From: Lachnospiraceae bacterium
GTDB taxonomy: Bacteria > Bacillota > Clostridia > Lachnospirales > Lachnospiraceae
DNA: 57,379 nt
Direction: 5' to 3'
NCBI GenBank assembly: GCA_017622795.1
Contig: JAGAQI010000095.1
Location: 1 to 57,379 of the forward strand
Shown piece after piece: positions 40,244-48,262 of the stretch; the stretch's first letter is position 1; each line of letters begins with the position of its first letter. The notes beneath the pieces are model-generated. The model was given only the letters and a program-made list of their open reading frames with translations, searched no databases and was not told the DNA's origin. Position numbers and translations under genes: made by a program.

Positions 40244-40291
40244 CATAGTGCGCGATCAGGGGCTCGAACCCTGGACACCCTGATTAAGAGT
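40229..40291. repeat. attR: attR: 63-bp direct repeat at the right prophage end
   Basis: Identical to attL (29523-29585). It begins 20 bp past the tRNA 3' end and stops in the anticodon loop. Sequence to its right (the tRNA 5' half and promoter) is chromosomal; sequence to its left is phage. Confidence 0.95.
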
Positions 40292-40321
40292 CAGGTGCTC
40301 TACCAACTGAGCTAATCGCGC
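40249..40321 (-). tRNA. tRNA-Lys (anticodon CTT), integration target, restored
   Basis: 73-nt cloverleaf on the minus strand: acceptor GCGCGAT/ATCGCGC, anticodon loop CTCTTAA (anticodon CTT), T-loop TTCGAGC, discriminator A, no encoded CCA. The 3' half is supplied by the prophage with no change in sequence. Identical to the copy at 56355-56427. Confidence 0.96.
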
Positions 40322-40363
40322 AGATTATTAAATTTTGTTCGGATTTTCCTGAACACGAAAATG

Positions 40364-40392
40364 ATTATATACCATGATTCGATAAAATGCAA
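40364..40392 (-). promoter_or_regulatory. Promoter of tRNA-Lys (left copy)
   Basis: On the minus strand TTGCAT (40387-40392), 17 bp, perfect TATAAT (40364-40369). Confidence 0.75.
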
Positions 40393-40449
40393 GTACTTTT
40401 TTAAAAAATTTTGAATTTTTTCTTCACTTCACAAAATAAGGGAAAAGGA

Positions 40450-40478
40450 TTGAGAAGAAACACAAAATGTGCTATAAC
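40450..40478 (+). promoter_or_regulatory. Promoter of the MBL-fold gene
   Basis: TTGAGA (40450-40455), 17 bp, TATAAC (40473-40478), 44 bp upstream of the start codon. Confidence 0.6.
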
Positions 40479-40522
40479 AGTTTTAAGAGATGCAGTAAAA
40501 ATGCGGAAGAAGGAATTGTTTT

Positions 40523-41380
40523 ATGAGTCTGAAAATTACAACACTTATTGAAAACATGCCGGACAAGGATGGAAAACTGGCGTATGAGCACGGCTTTTCT
40601 GTGTGGATAGAACTGGAGAATGAAAAAATTTTGTTTGACACGGGTCAGACAGGAGCATTTGCAAAAAATGCAGAACAGTTAGGAATTGATTTGTCAGTGG
40701 CAGACAGGATTATTGTAAGCCACGGGCATTACGACCATACCGGAGGAATTCCGGAGCTCCTTGGAAAATTGAAAAGTAGAACTCCTTTTTATATGGGAAA
40801 GGAGTTTTTTATACCAAAATATAAGTTATTGGAGGACGGAAGCTATAAATATAACGGAAATCCGTTTGAAAAGGAACTTTTGATGGAAGATTCGGAGAAA
40901 CACCCGAAGGCAGAACTTCATTATATAGAAGAAGATGTAACAAGGATTTCGGAACAGCTGCTTTTGTTTAAAAATTTCTCCCGGATGACGGAATATGAAA
41001 AGCCCAATCCAAAATTCTATGTCAAGGATGCTCAGAACTATATACCGGATCTGTTTCCGGATGAAATTGCCCTGGGAATTATTACAAAACAGGGAATTGT
41101 GTTAATTGTCGGCTGTTCCCATGTGGGAATTGTGAATATCTTGAATGCAGTACAGAAAACAACCGGACTTCCGGTGGCAGCAGTCCTGGGCGGAACCCAT
41201 TTGGTTGAAGCGGATAAGGAAAGACTTGATAAAACCGCAGAAGCGATGAAACGATATGGGGTTAGAACCATTGCCGTGTCCCACTGTACCGGAGAGGCAG
41301 GGATGGAGCTATTAAAAAGGGAGTTTCCGGAAGGATTTGTTCTTAATACCACCGGAACCGTGCTGGAATTTGATATATAA
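40523..41380 (+). CDS. MBL-fold metallo-hydrolase
   Basis: 285 aa. The metal motif SHGHYDHTGG (about residues 65-74), the LFDTGQTGAF opening and the VGCSHVGIVNIL and GGTHLVEAD segments are those of the MBL-fold group close to dihydropterin-RFA-P synthase-like proteins. It binds two metal ions; the substrate cannot be inferred. Single gene with its own promoter and terminator, immediately beyond the tRNA-Lys. Confidence 0.85.
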   Translation: MSLKITTLIENMPDKDGKLAYEHGFSVWIELENEKILFDTGQTGAFAKNAEQLGIDLSVADRIIVSHGHYDHTGGIPELLGKLKSRTPFYMGKEFFIPKYKLLEDGSYKYNGNPFEKELLMEDSEKHPKAELHYIEEDVTRISEQLLLFKNFSRMTEYEKPNPKFYVKDAQNYIPDLFPDEIALGIITKQGIVLIVGCSHVGIVNILNAVQKTTGLPVAAVLGGTHLVEADKERLDKTAEAMKRYGVRTIAVSHCTGEAGMELLKREFPEGFVLNTTGTVLEFDI

Positions 41381-41386
41381 GGGGAT

Positions 41387-41421
41387 AAAAACTCCCGCGG
41401 CAGTATCGCTGCGGGAGTTTT
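41387..41421. terminator. Bidirectional terminator between the MBL and aldo/keto reductase genes
   Basis: Stem AAAACTCCCGC / GCGGGAGTTTT with T-runs at both ends for the convergent genes. Confidence 0.9.
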
Positions 41422-41435
41422 TGTCATAGTAACAG

Positions 41436-42443
41436 CTATTTTAAGAAAGTCTTATAATCTTCGTAATTTCTCTTAAGCAAGGCCGGAGTATCCAGACCGT
41501 ACGGGCACTTGGCTTTGCATTGTCCGCATTCGAGACAATTCTCAATCTTTTTCATGTTGTTTTGCCATTCCTCCGTTAAAAAGCCGGCGGATGGGGCGCG
41601 GCGGAGTAACAGGGACATTCTGGCACAGTTATTGATTTCAATATCGGCCGGACATGGCATGCAGTAACCGCATCCTCGGCAGAATTCACCGATGAGTTCG
41701 GTGCGCTCTTTGGCAATATAGTCCAGGCGTTCTTTGGTCAGTTCCGGCGGATTATCGTTATAGGAGAGGAACTCGTCCAGTTCGTGCTCCCGCTGGATGC
41801 CCCAGATTGGTGCTACCGGGAATTTTGCCAGATAGGCGTAAGCTACATCAGAGCGGGTAATGAGACCGCCGGCCAATGCTTTCATGCAGATAAAGCCCAC
41901 GTCCAGTTCTTCACAAAGACGGACCAGTTCTTCTTCTTTTTCACTGGCCAGATAAGAGAACGGGAACTGCAGCGTGTCGTACAGGCCGGAGCGTACGGCT
42001 TCCTCTGCTACGGAGAGGCGGTGGTTGGTCATGCCGATGAAACGGATCATTCCTTTTTCTTTTGCTTCCAGCATGGCTTCGTACAGGCCGGTGCCGTCTC
42101 CCGGTTTTGGACAAAAGGCCGGATTATGAAACTGATAAATATCAATGTAATCGGTTTTGAGCAAGGTGAGGCTCTGGTTTAAATGCTTCCAAAAGTCCTT
42201 CACTTTGGTTGCACCGGTTTTTGTGGAAATGATAATCTTTTCCCTGACATCGGCTAATGCATTGCCCAGCTTTTCTTCACTGTCGGAGTAGGCCCTGGCG
42301 GTATCGAAATAGATAATACCGTTATCATAGGCTTTACGTAACAGCCGGCAGGCGTCCTCCATGCCGACACGCTGCACCGGCAGGGCGCCGAAGCCATTTT
42401 TACTGACAATTAAATTGGTACGTCCCAAGCGGATAGTTTCCAT
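41436..42443 (-). CDS. Aldo/keto reductase with C-terminal 4Fe-4S domain
   Basis: 335 aa from ATG 42443 (AAAGGAGGACACC upstream); the frame stays open to 42836, but that part has no good start and covers another gene's region. The AKR barrel has NGFGALPVQR, FDTARAYSDSEEKLGNAL, STKTGATK and YQFHNPAF. After about residue 255 come Cys motifs CRGCGYCMPCP and CLECGQCKAKCPYG for two 4Fe-4S clusters, the layout of iron-sulfur AKRs common in gut clostridia. Substrate unknown. Confidence 0.9.
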   Translation of the reverse strand: METIRLGRTNLIVSKNGFGALPVQRVGMEDACRLLRKAYDNGIIYFDTARAYSDSEEKLGNALADVREKIIISTKTGATKVKDFWKHLNQSLTLLKTDYIDIYQFHNPAFCPKPGDGTGLYEAMLEAKEKGMIRFIGMTNHRLSVAEEAVRSGLYDTLQFPFSYLASEKEEELVRLCEELDVGFICMKALAGGLITRSDVAYAYLAKFPVAPIWGIQREHELDEFLSYNDNPPELTKERLDYIAKERTELIGEFCRGCGYCMPCPADIEINNCARMSLLLRRAPSAGFLTEEWQNNMKKIENCLECGQCKAKCPYGLDTPALLKRNYEDYKTFLK

Positions 42444-42657
42444 CGGTGTCCTCCTTTGTGGTTTTTTTATAGTAGGAAGTGTTTTCTCTATTATAAAGTA
42501 GAGAGGCGGAAGCTTGCAAGGTAATTTACGGAATTTCTTGACTAAAATGCCGAAAGTAAGTTTATGCTGCCGGCATAACATGCAGCAAAAAAGATGTCCT
42601 ATAATAAAGCCATAAGATAACACAAAAACAAAACATCCAAAAAAGGAGGAACAAAAC

Positions 42658-42885
42658 ATGTTAGGATTAGTAGCATCAGTAGTAGCAATGGAACAAGCAG
42701 GTGAGATGATGGATTTTCTTTTCGGACCATCCTGCATCGTTGATGAAAACGGTAAAATATGGGGTCCGGAAGAAGTGATGGGAGTTTTTGATACCATTTT
42801 CAAAAAAGCAATGGAAAAAAATCCATCGTTAAACATCGCAGATTCCGGAAAGCTTCAAAGAAGCATTATTACCGGCCATAGGTAA
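42658..42885 (+). CDS. 75-aa hypothetical protein
   Basis: ATG 42658 has an excellent AAAAAAGGAGGAACAAAAC leader. The protein starts hydrophobic (MLGLVASVVAMEQAGEMMDFLFG) and then has PSCIVDENGKIWGPEEVMGVFDTIFKKAMEKNPSL with a helical end. No family recognised. It precedes a second small gene by 34 bp; both may form one unit ended by the terminator at 43057. Confidence 0.6.
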   Translation: MLGLVASVVAMEQAGEMMDFLFGPSCIVDENGKIWGPEEVMGVFDTIFKKAMEKNPSLNIADSGKLQRSIITGHR

Positions 42886-42919
42886 AAGAAAGGTATTATT
42901 CAGAAAGGAGGAAATCAGC

Positions 42920-43048
42920 ATGGCAAGTCCAAAAGATACACACGGCCCGGTCGTAAAGACAGGTCCAACTGCGGGTCAGAACCGCACACGCAACCAGAAC
43001 GGACAGTGGCGCAAGAAGCGCAGCGACTCCGGTCAGAAGCGTAAGTAA
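42920..43048 (+). CDS. 42-aa strongly basic protein
   Basis: ATG 42920 with AGAAAGGAGGAAATC before it. The 42 residues include 6 Lys and 6 Arg with Gly, Asn and Gln (KTGPTAGQNRTRNQNG, QWRKKRSDSGQKRK) and no hydrophobic core, so it is probably disordered and RNA- or DNA-binding. Many codons end in C or G (CGC, AAC, GGC), unlike neighbouring AT-rich genes, as in highly expressed genes. A strong terminator follows 8 bp after the stop. Confidence 0.65.
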   Translation: MASPKDTHGPVVKTGPTAGQNRTRNQNGQWRKKRSDSGQKRK

Positions 43049-43056
43049 CTACCCCC

Positions 43057-43093
43057 AAAAGCGGTACAGTAATTCTGTACCGCTTTACTTTTG
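43057..43093 (+). terminator. Terminator after the small basic protein gene
   Basis: 12-bp stem AAAGCGGTACAG / CTGTACCGCTTT followed by ACTTTTG. Confidence 0.82.
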
Positions 43094-43174
43094 CGCAACA
43101 AAAAGAAAGCGCTTACTTTGAAATTTCATCAAAAACAACAAAAAAACCTGAAAAAGTAAACGTTTAAGTAAGGC

Positions 43175-43272
43175 GATTGTGCAAAATAACCTATTGACGA
43201 ATCAAAAAAAGGCTGTTATTATGTAAATGTGATGAGCAACCGATTGCGCAGACATTGCGCAATTTGTGCAAA
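43175..43272 (+). promoter_or_regulatory. lacI-type regulator promoter and clustered operator-like sites
   Basis: Promoter TTGACG (43194-43199), 17 bp, TATTAT (43217-43222). TTGYGCA motifs occur before it (near 43177) and three times after it (43242-43271: TTGCGCA, ATTGCGCAAT, TTGTGCAA). The same motif appears upstream of the galactanase gene, so these are probably binding sites of the LacI-type protein. Confidence 0.6.
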
Positions 43273-43290
43273 AGGAAAGAGAGTAAAAAC

Positions 43291-44304
43291 GTGGAAACGG
43301 TAGAAAAGAAACTTACAATTGCAGATGTGGCTGACTATTTGGGTGTGTCCAAAACTACGGTATCCCGTGCAATTTCCGGAAAAGGAAGGGTCAGTGAAGA
43401 GACAAGAAAGCGAGTGCAGCAGTACATAGACCAAATGGATTATAAACCGAATGTCATAGCCAAGGGGCTGGCGCAGTCCAAAACCTTTAACATTGCGGTG
43501 GTAATTCCTGCGGACTGTGACATGCAGGAGCTTCCGTTTTTCCAAAATTGCATGTGCGGTATCTGTGATGCGGCAGCAAAACGGGACTATGATGTTTTAA
43601 CTGTGTATTCAACTGCAGGTGATCCAAGCGGCTTAGAACGAATCATCACCAACCATAAGGTGGACGGGGTTGTACTTACCCGGACATTGGTGGAGGATGC
43701 GGCGGCAGATTATTTAAAACGAAGAGAAGTTCCGGTGGTGGCAGTGGGAAGCTCGGCAGATACTTCATTAATCCAGATTGACCACGATCACAGAAGTGCC
43801 TGTCAGGAATTGACCTCGCATTTATTGAAACAAGGGATCCGAAAAGTAGGCATGATTGGCGGCAATGAGTCCCATGTGGTAACCAGAAACCGCTTTGGCG
43901 GGTTTGCTGATGCATTCCGTATGGCAGGGCTTCCGGTGGATATGAGCCTGGTATATTTTGGAGCAGAAAAGGCAAAGGAAATTGAGCAGGCAGTGGACGA
44001 GCTTTTGGAAAAGAATGCAGAATGTATTGTTTGTATGGATGATATGATTTGTAATCATGTAATCCGGAAACTCCGGGAAACGGATGTGAACCTGCTGAAC
44101 ACCGTCCGGGTGGCTTCCTTTTATGGCGGTATTTCCGGTTCTGTTCTGGCAAGTCAGGTAGAAACAGTAGAGTTTGATGCCAAAAAGCTTGGCTTTGTTA
44201 CCTGCAATACTTTGTTGGACATCATCGAAGGAAAACAAATTGCGGTGAAGCAGTTGTTGCCGTATAAGTTGCGGACGATAGAGCAGACTGTAATAGCCGG
44301 ATAA
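43291..44304 (+). CDS. LacI-family transcriptional regulator
   Basis: 337 aa from GTG 43291 (GGAAAGAGAG upstream). The N-terminal HTH reads TIADVADYLGVSKTTVSRAISGKGRVSEETRKRV, then the hinge PNVIAKGLAQSKTFNIAVVIP and a periplasmic-binding-like sugar domain (VDGVVLTRTL, IQIDHDHRSACQELTSHLL, GGNESHVVTRNRFGGF, CMDDMICNHVIRKL). It most likely controls the glycan operon that starts 292 bp downstream and itself, through TTGYGCAA-type sites in both promoter regions. Confidence 0.92.
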   Translation: METVEKKLTIADVADYLGVSKTTVSRAISGKGRVSEETRKRVQQYIDQMDYKPNVIAKGLAQSKTFNIAVVIPADCDMQELPFFQNCMCGICDAAAKRDYDVLTVYSTAGDPSGLERIITNHKVDGVVLTRTLVEDAAADYLKRREVPVVAVGSSADTSLIQIDHDHRSACQELTSHLLKQGIRKVGMIGGNESHVVTRNRFGGFADAFRMAGLPVDMSLVYFGAEKAKEIEQAVDELLEKNAECIVCMDDMICNHVIRKLRETDVNLLNTVRVASFYGGISGSVLASQVETVEFDAKKLGFVTCNTLLDIIEGKQIAVKQLLPYKLRTIEQTVIAG

Positions 44305-44407
44305 AAGAAAAAGACGAAACAACGCGAAAAAAATGTGCAATAGTACCATGGAAAAAGGACTAAAATTTTCGAAAGTTTCGAAAAAACCAAAACAAAAGTT
44401 CGATAAA

Positions 44408-44424
44408 TTGTGCAACATGCACAA
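44408..44424. promoter_or_regulatory. Operator-like inverted repeat upstream of the glycan operon
   Basis: TTGTGCA-ACA-TGCACAA, a perfect 7-3-7 inverted repeat ending 31 bp before the -35. Related half-sites lie at 44335-44341 (TGTGCAA) and after the promoter (44506-44522, TTGCGCT and TTGCGCA). Confidence 0.65.
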
Positions 44425-44455
44425 AAAAATAAATAACAAATGTACAAATTAAACA

Positions 44456-44484
44456 TTGACACCGGGAGACCCCTTTGGTAGACT
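44456..44484 (+). promoter_or_regulatory. Promoter of the galactanase-transport operon
   Basis: TTGACA (44456-44461), 17 bp, TAGACT (44479-44484). The leader to the first gene is about 105 nt and holds two TTGCGC motifs where a repressor would sit. Confidence 0.75.
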
Positions 44485-44596
44485 TGATGTGTACTATCGG
44501 AACGGTTGCGCTAGAGTTGCGCATCCTGCAGTCAGCACAAAGAGACTTCCGGAACTTTAATGAGCTTGTACAAGATAAATTTCGGGAGGAAATGAA

Positions 44597-46564
44597 ATGA
44601 AAAAATCAAAAGCTCTTTGTGTGGTGGCAGCGGCGGTATGTGCGTTAGCATGTCTGGCAGGCTGCGGCAGCAAAAAAATCGAAGTAGAACCGATTCCGTC
44701 AGATACTTTATTTGTGGAAAAGGTAGAAAACTTACCGGAAGATTTTATTCTCGGTATGGACTCTTCCCAGGTTCCTGCATTAGAGGCAGCCGGTGTTAAG
44801 TACTACGACTTCGATGGTAACGAAAAAGACGTTTTCCAGATTCTTGCAGAAAGCGGCATCAATTACATCCGTGTCCGTGTCTGGGTTGACCCGTTCGATT
44901 CCGAAGGCAACGGCTACGGCGGCGGTAACTGTAACATCGATACCGCAGTAGAAATCGGTAAGAGAGCAACCGAATACGGCATGAAGCTTTTAGTAGACTT
45001 CCACTATTCCGACTTTTGGGCTGACCCTGCAAAGCAGATGGTTCCAAAGGCCTGGGCACACATCACAGACATTGATGAAAAGGCAAATGAAGTTTACAAG
45101 TATACCGTAGAAAGCTTAAACAAGTTAAAAGATGCCAAGGTTGACGTCGGCATGGTACAGGTTGGTAATGAAACCAACGGTGCGCTCTGCGGCGAAAAAA
45201 TCTGGATGAATATTTACAAGATTATGGCAGCCGGCTCCAAGGCCACCAGAGAAGTTTATCCGGAGGCACTGGTAGCAGTACACTTTGCAAATCCTGAAAA
45301 GGCAGGCAGCTATGCTGACTATGCAAAGAAGTTAAATTATTACAGCTTAGATTATGATGTATTTGCATCTTCCTATTATCCGTTCTGGCACGGTACTTTA
45401 GAAAATCTTACTAACGTATTAAATCATGTGGCAGATACTTACGGCAAAAAGGTAATGGTTGCAGAAACAGCATATACCTATACAGATGGTGATACTGACT
45501 TCTCCGGCAACTCTGTTTCCGGTGGCGGCGGTGTAACCCTTGACTATCCGATGACCGTTCAGGGTCAGACAAATCACGTACGTAACGTGGTAGATACCGT
45601 AGTAAACGACATTCACAACGGTATCGGCGTATTCTACTGGGAAGGCACCTGGATTTCCGTTGGTACCAACTCCTGGGAAGAGAACTCCGCTCTTTGGGAA
45701 AAGTACGGTGCAGGTTGGGCATCCTCTTATGCAAAAGAGTATGATCCGAACGATGCCGGCAAGTACTACGGCGGTTGTGCATGTGACAATCAGGCATTCT
45801 TTGATGCAGAAGGTAAGCCGTTAGAATCCTTAAAGGTATGGAGCTTACTCGGAACCGGTAACAACGCACCACTTAAAGCAGACTCCATCGAGCCGGTGGA
45901 CGTACAGTTCGACTTAAACGGCACTATTGTTCTTCCGGAAAAGGTGAACGCCTTCATGACAGATAACTCCAAGCAGGAAGTTGCTGTTACCTGGAAGGAT
46001 GTAGACTACGACAAAATGTACAATGGCGGCGTAGCAAAATACGACATCGTTGGTGAAGCTGATGGCATGGAAGCACATTGTTATGTTTCCATGATTGAAT
46101 TCAACTTCCTGACTGACTACAGCTTCGAAGAAAACAGTGAAGCATGGGTAGCAACCGCGAAGGGTGCTATGGATGAGCTTTTTGTTGAGGATAAGAAGAC
46201 AGACTCCTTAACCGGTTCTCTCCATTATCACTTCTGGAGTGCAGCACAGAACACGGTAGACTTCGACTTAGAGCAGGAAGTAAAGGATTTAACAGCCGGT
46301 ACTTACAAGTACGCCATCTCCATCATGGGCGGTGACTGCGGTGAAACAGACATTTACGCTTACGTAAAGATCAATGACGAAATCGTTGCAACTGCTCCAA
46401 TGGGCATCAGCGGTTACGGCAACTGGGACACCGGATTAATCGAAGAATTCGAATACAACGGCACAGATAAGCTGGTTGTCGGTATTCATGTAAAGTGCAG
46501 CGGCGAAGGTGCCGGAGCGTGGGGTAAAATTGATGATGCCCTGTTAAACTCCGTAGCAAAATAA
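44597..46564 (+). CDS. GH53 endo-beta-1,4-galactanase, surface lipoprotein
   Basis: 655 aa. Lipoprotein signal with lipobox LAGC (about 20-23). The GH53 barrel (about 45-415) has FILGMDSSQVPALEAAG, GINYIRVRVWVDPF, LLVDFHYSDFWADPAKQ, acid/base Glu192 (VGNETNG) and nucleophile Glu290 (VAETAYTY). A bacterial Ig-like domain (about 430-505) and a C-terminal carbohydrate-binding-like beta domain (about 510-652) follow. It cleaves beta-1,4-galactan side chains of pectin at the cell surface. It heads the operon with the transporter. Codon use (many C-ending codons) suggests strong expression. Confidence 0.92.
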   Translation: MKKSKALCVVAAAVCALACLAGCGSKKIEVEPIPSDTLFVEKVENLPEDFILGMDSSQVPALEAAGVKYYDFDGNEKDVFQILAESGINYIRVRVWVDPFDSEGNGYGGGNCNIDTAVEIGKRATEYGMKLLVDFHYSDFWADPAKQMVPKAWAHITDIDEKANEVYKYTVESLNKLKDAKVDVGMVQVGNETNGALCGEKIWMNIYKIMAAGSKATREVYPEALVAVHFANPEKAGSYADYAKKLNYYSLDYDVFASSYYPFWHGTLENLTNVLNHVADTYGKKVMVAETAYTYTDGDTDFSGNSVSGGGGVTLDYPMTVQGQTNHVRNVVDTVVNDIHNGIGVFYWEGTWISVGTNSWEENSALWEKYGAGWASSYAKEYDPNDAGKYYGGCACDNQAFFDAEGKPLESLKVWSLLGTGNNAPLKADSIEPVDVQFDLNGTIVLPEKVNAFMTDNSKQEVAVTWKDVDYDKMYNGGVAKYDIVGEADGMEAHCYVSMIEFNFLTDYSFEENSEAWVATAKGAMDELFVEDKKTDSLTGSLHYHFWSAAQNTVDFDLEQEVKDLTAGTYKYAISIMGGDCGETDIYAYVKINDEIVATAPMGISGYGNWDTGLIEEFEYNGTDKLVVGIHVKCSGEGAGAWGKIDDALLNSVAK

Positions 46565-46605
46565 ACCGGGCACAGGATAGAAACTAAGAGATAAAGGCGG
46601 ATTAT

Positions 46606-48195
46606 ATGAGACGTATCGGAAAAATAAGTGTTGCAGTTCTTCTTATAGCGACCATGCTGCTTGGCGGATGCTCCGGCAAACCCAAAGCTGCACCGGATCC
46701 AACCGATGATAACTACAGAGCGTTTTACCAAATTTTCGTAGGTTCCTTCTCCGACTCCAACGGTGACGGCACCGGCGACTTACGGGGTATCATTAACCGG
46801 ATGGATTACTTAAACGACGGCAACATGTACTCGGAAGACAGTCTTGGTGTGCAGGGCATTTGGCTTTCCCCGATCTTTGCCTCTCCGTCTTATCATAAAT
46901 ATGATGCAAGTAACTACTATAAAATAGATGAAAAATTCGGAACCGAAGCGGATTTGGTTGAACTGATTGAATTGTGTCATGAAAGAAACGTAAAAGTTAT
47001 CTTAGACCTGGTGATCAATCATACCTCCACCAGTCATGAATGGTTCATGAAATTCAGCAATGCCCATAAAGAGAATAATGAAAATGATCCATATTACGAC
47101 ATTTATTCCTGGGCACCAATCGATGGGCGTACGGCGGGATTGGCCTATACCGGAATTCCGGGTGCCAACTTAGAATATTACGAATGTAATTTCTCCACCG
47201 ACATGCCGGAATTAAATTACGATAACAAGCTTGTCCGTGAGCAAATGCTGAAGGTCGCAAAATATTACCTGGATTTGGGTGTTGACGGCTTTCGCTTTGA
47301 TGCGATTAAATATATATACTACAATGATACCGAACGAAGTGTAGACTTCTGGAAGTGGTATATGGACGAATTAACAGCGTATAAGCCGGACATTTACTGT
47401 GTAGGTGAATGTTGGTCAGGTGACGCAGAGACCCTGCAGTATGCGGAAGCATTAAACTGCTTTAACTTCCAGGTGGCACAGGGTGAAGGTTATATCGCCA
47501 ACGCAGCAAAAGCAAAAGACATTAACGTTTACACCAAATATGTGGAAAATTATCAGGATCAGGTTTTGGCGGCCAATGCAGAAAGCGGCATGATGACTTC
47601 CTTCATTGCGAACCATGATATGGACCGCGCGGCCGGATATTTAACACCATCCACGAAGCAGGCTCACATGGCAGCAAACCTTTATCTGCTGTGTACCGGT
47701 TCTCCGTTCATCTACTACGGAGAGGAAATCGGTTTGAAAGGAACCAGAGGCGGAGCCAATACGGATGCCAACCGGCGTCTGGCAATGCTTTGGGGCGATG
47801 AAGATACGGTCAGGGACCCAATGGGAACCTCCTATGATAAAAAGAAACAGACCAACGGTACCGTAGCAGAGCAGCTGGCAGACGAAACCAGTCTTCTTCA
47901 TTACTACGGCAGGCTGATGAGTCTCAGAAAGCAGTATCCGGAAATTCCGAGAGGTGATTATCAGGCGCTTGATTTTGGCGATAAAAACTTCGGTGGATTC
48001 CTGATTACCTATAACGGAGAACAAACCGTACTGCTCCACAACACATCTGCAGAAGAAAAGGTCATTGACCTGACAAGCTGTTCCGTTTTTCCGGCAGACC
48101 TTAAAAAACTTGCCGACTACATCGGACAGGGTGAAGCGGAACTGAAAGGAACTACTTTAACCGTAGGACCACAAACCAGTGTTATTATTAAATAG
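46606..48195 (+). CDS. GH13 alpha-amylase family glycosidase, surface lipoprotein
   Basis: 529 aa. Lipobox LGGC (about 19-22). The GH13 barrel has FYQIFVGSFSDSNGDGTGDLRGI, DLVINHTS, nucleophile Asp232 (DGFRFDAIKY), acid/base Glu268 (CVGECW) and transition-state Asp338 (ANHDMDRAAG). The QIFxxSFxDSNGDGxGDLxGI opening is that of oligosaccharide-active members (alpha-glucosidase or maltodextrin types) rather than long-starch amylases. Its presence with a GH53 enzyme in one operon mixes alpha-glucan and galactan substrates. Confidence 0.9.
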   Translation: MRRIGKISVAVLLIATMLLGGCSGKPKAAPDPTDDNYRAFYQIFVGSFSDSNGDGTGDLRGIINRMDYLNDGNMYSEDSLGVQGIWLSPIFASPSYHKYDASNYYKIDEKFGTEADLVELIELCHERNVKVILDLVINHTSTSHEWFMKFSNAHKENNENDPYYDIYSWAPIDGRTAGLAYTGIPGANLEYYECNFSTDMPELNYDNKLVREQMLKVAKYYLDLGVDGFRFDAIKYIYYNDTERSVDFWKWYMDELTAYKPDIYCVGECWSGDAETLQYAEALNCFNFQVAQGEGYIANAAKAKDINVYTKYVENYQDQVLAANAESGMMTSFIANHDMDRAAGYLTPSTKQAHMAANLYLLCTGSPFIYYGEEIGLKGTRGGANTDANRRLAMLWGDEDTVRDPMGTSYDKKKQTNGTVAEQLADETSLLHYYGRLMSLRKQYPEIPRGDYQALDFGDKNFGGFLITYNGEQTVLLHNTSAEEKVIDLTSCSVFPADLKKLADYIGQGEAELKGTTLTVGPQTSVIIK

Positions 48196-48262
48196 TACTT
48201 AAAGATTTACCTTAGGGGGAATCTTTAAAATAAAAAATTTTTCAAAGAAAGAGGAGACAAAA

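Larger units (their letters stand above)
29586..40291. mobile_element. Inovirus (filamentous phage) prophage in tRNA-Lys(CTT), 10.7 kb
   Basis: The element is bounded by 63-bp direct repeats and encodes a tyrosine integrase near the right end. Hallmarks of a filamentous phage are a Zot/pI-type ATPase with an N-terminal membrane helix and a 59-aa coat-like protein (acidic N-terminus, hydrophobic core, basic C-terminus) with a terminator directly behind it. Others are several signal-peptide proteins with single C-terminal membrane anchors, tiny membrane proteins and a rolling-circle-type initiator. There are no head, tail, terminase or lysis genes and no secretin. A divergent repressor keeps it as a lysogen. 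All genes are intact, so it is probably active. Confidence 0.88.

Noticed and set aside
29523-40291. Integrative conjugative or tailed-phage element
   Set aside because: No relaxase, coupling protein, terminase, portal or lysis genes; small exported proteins and pI-type ATPase fit an inovirus better.
42444-42836. N-terminal extension of the aldo/keto reductase
   Set aside because: Good ribosome site and family start are at 42443; the extension overlaps the promoter region and the 75-aa gene on the other strand.
45411-45872. 153-aa Arg-rich frame opposite the galactanase gene
   Set aside because: Antisense shadow of C-rich codons in a highly expressed gene.
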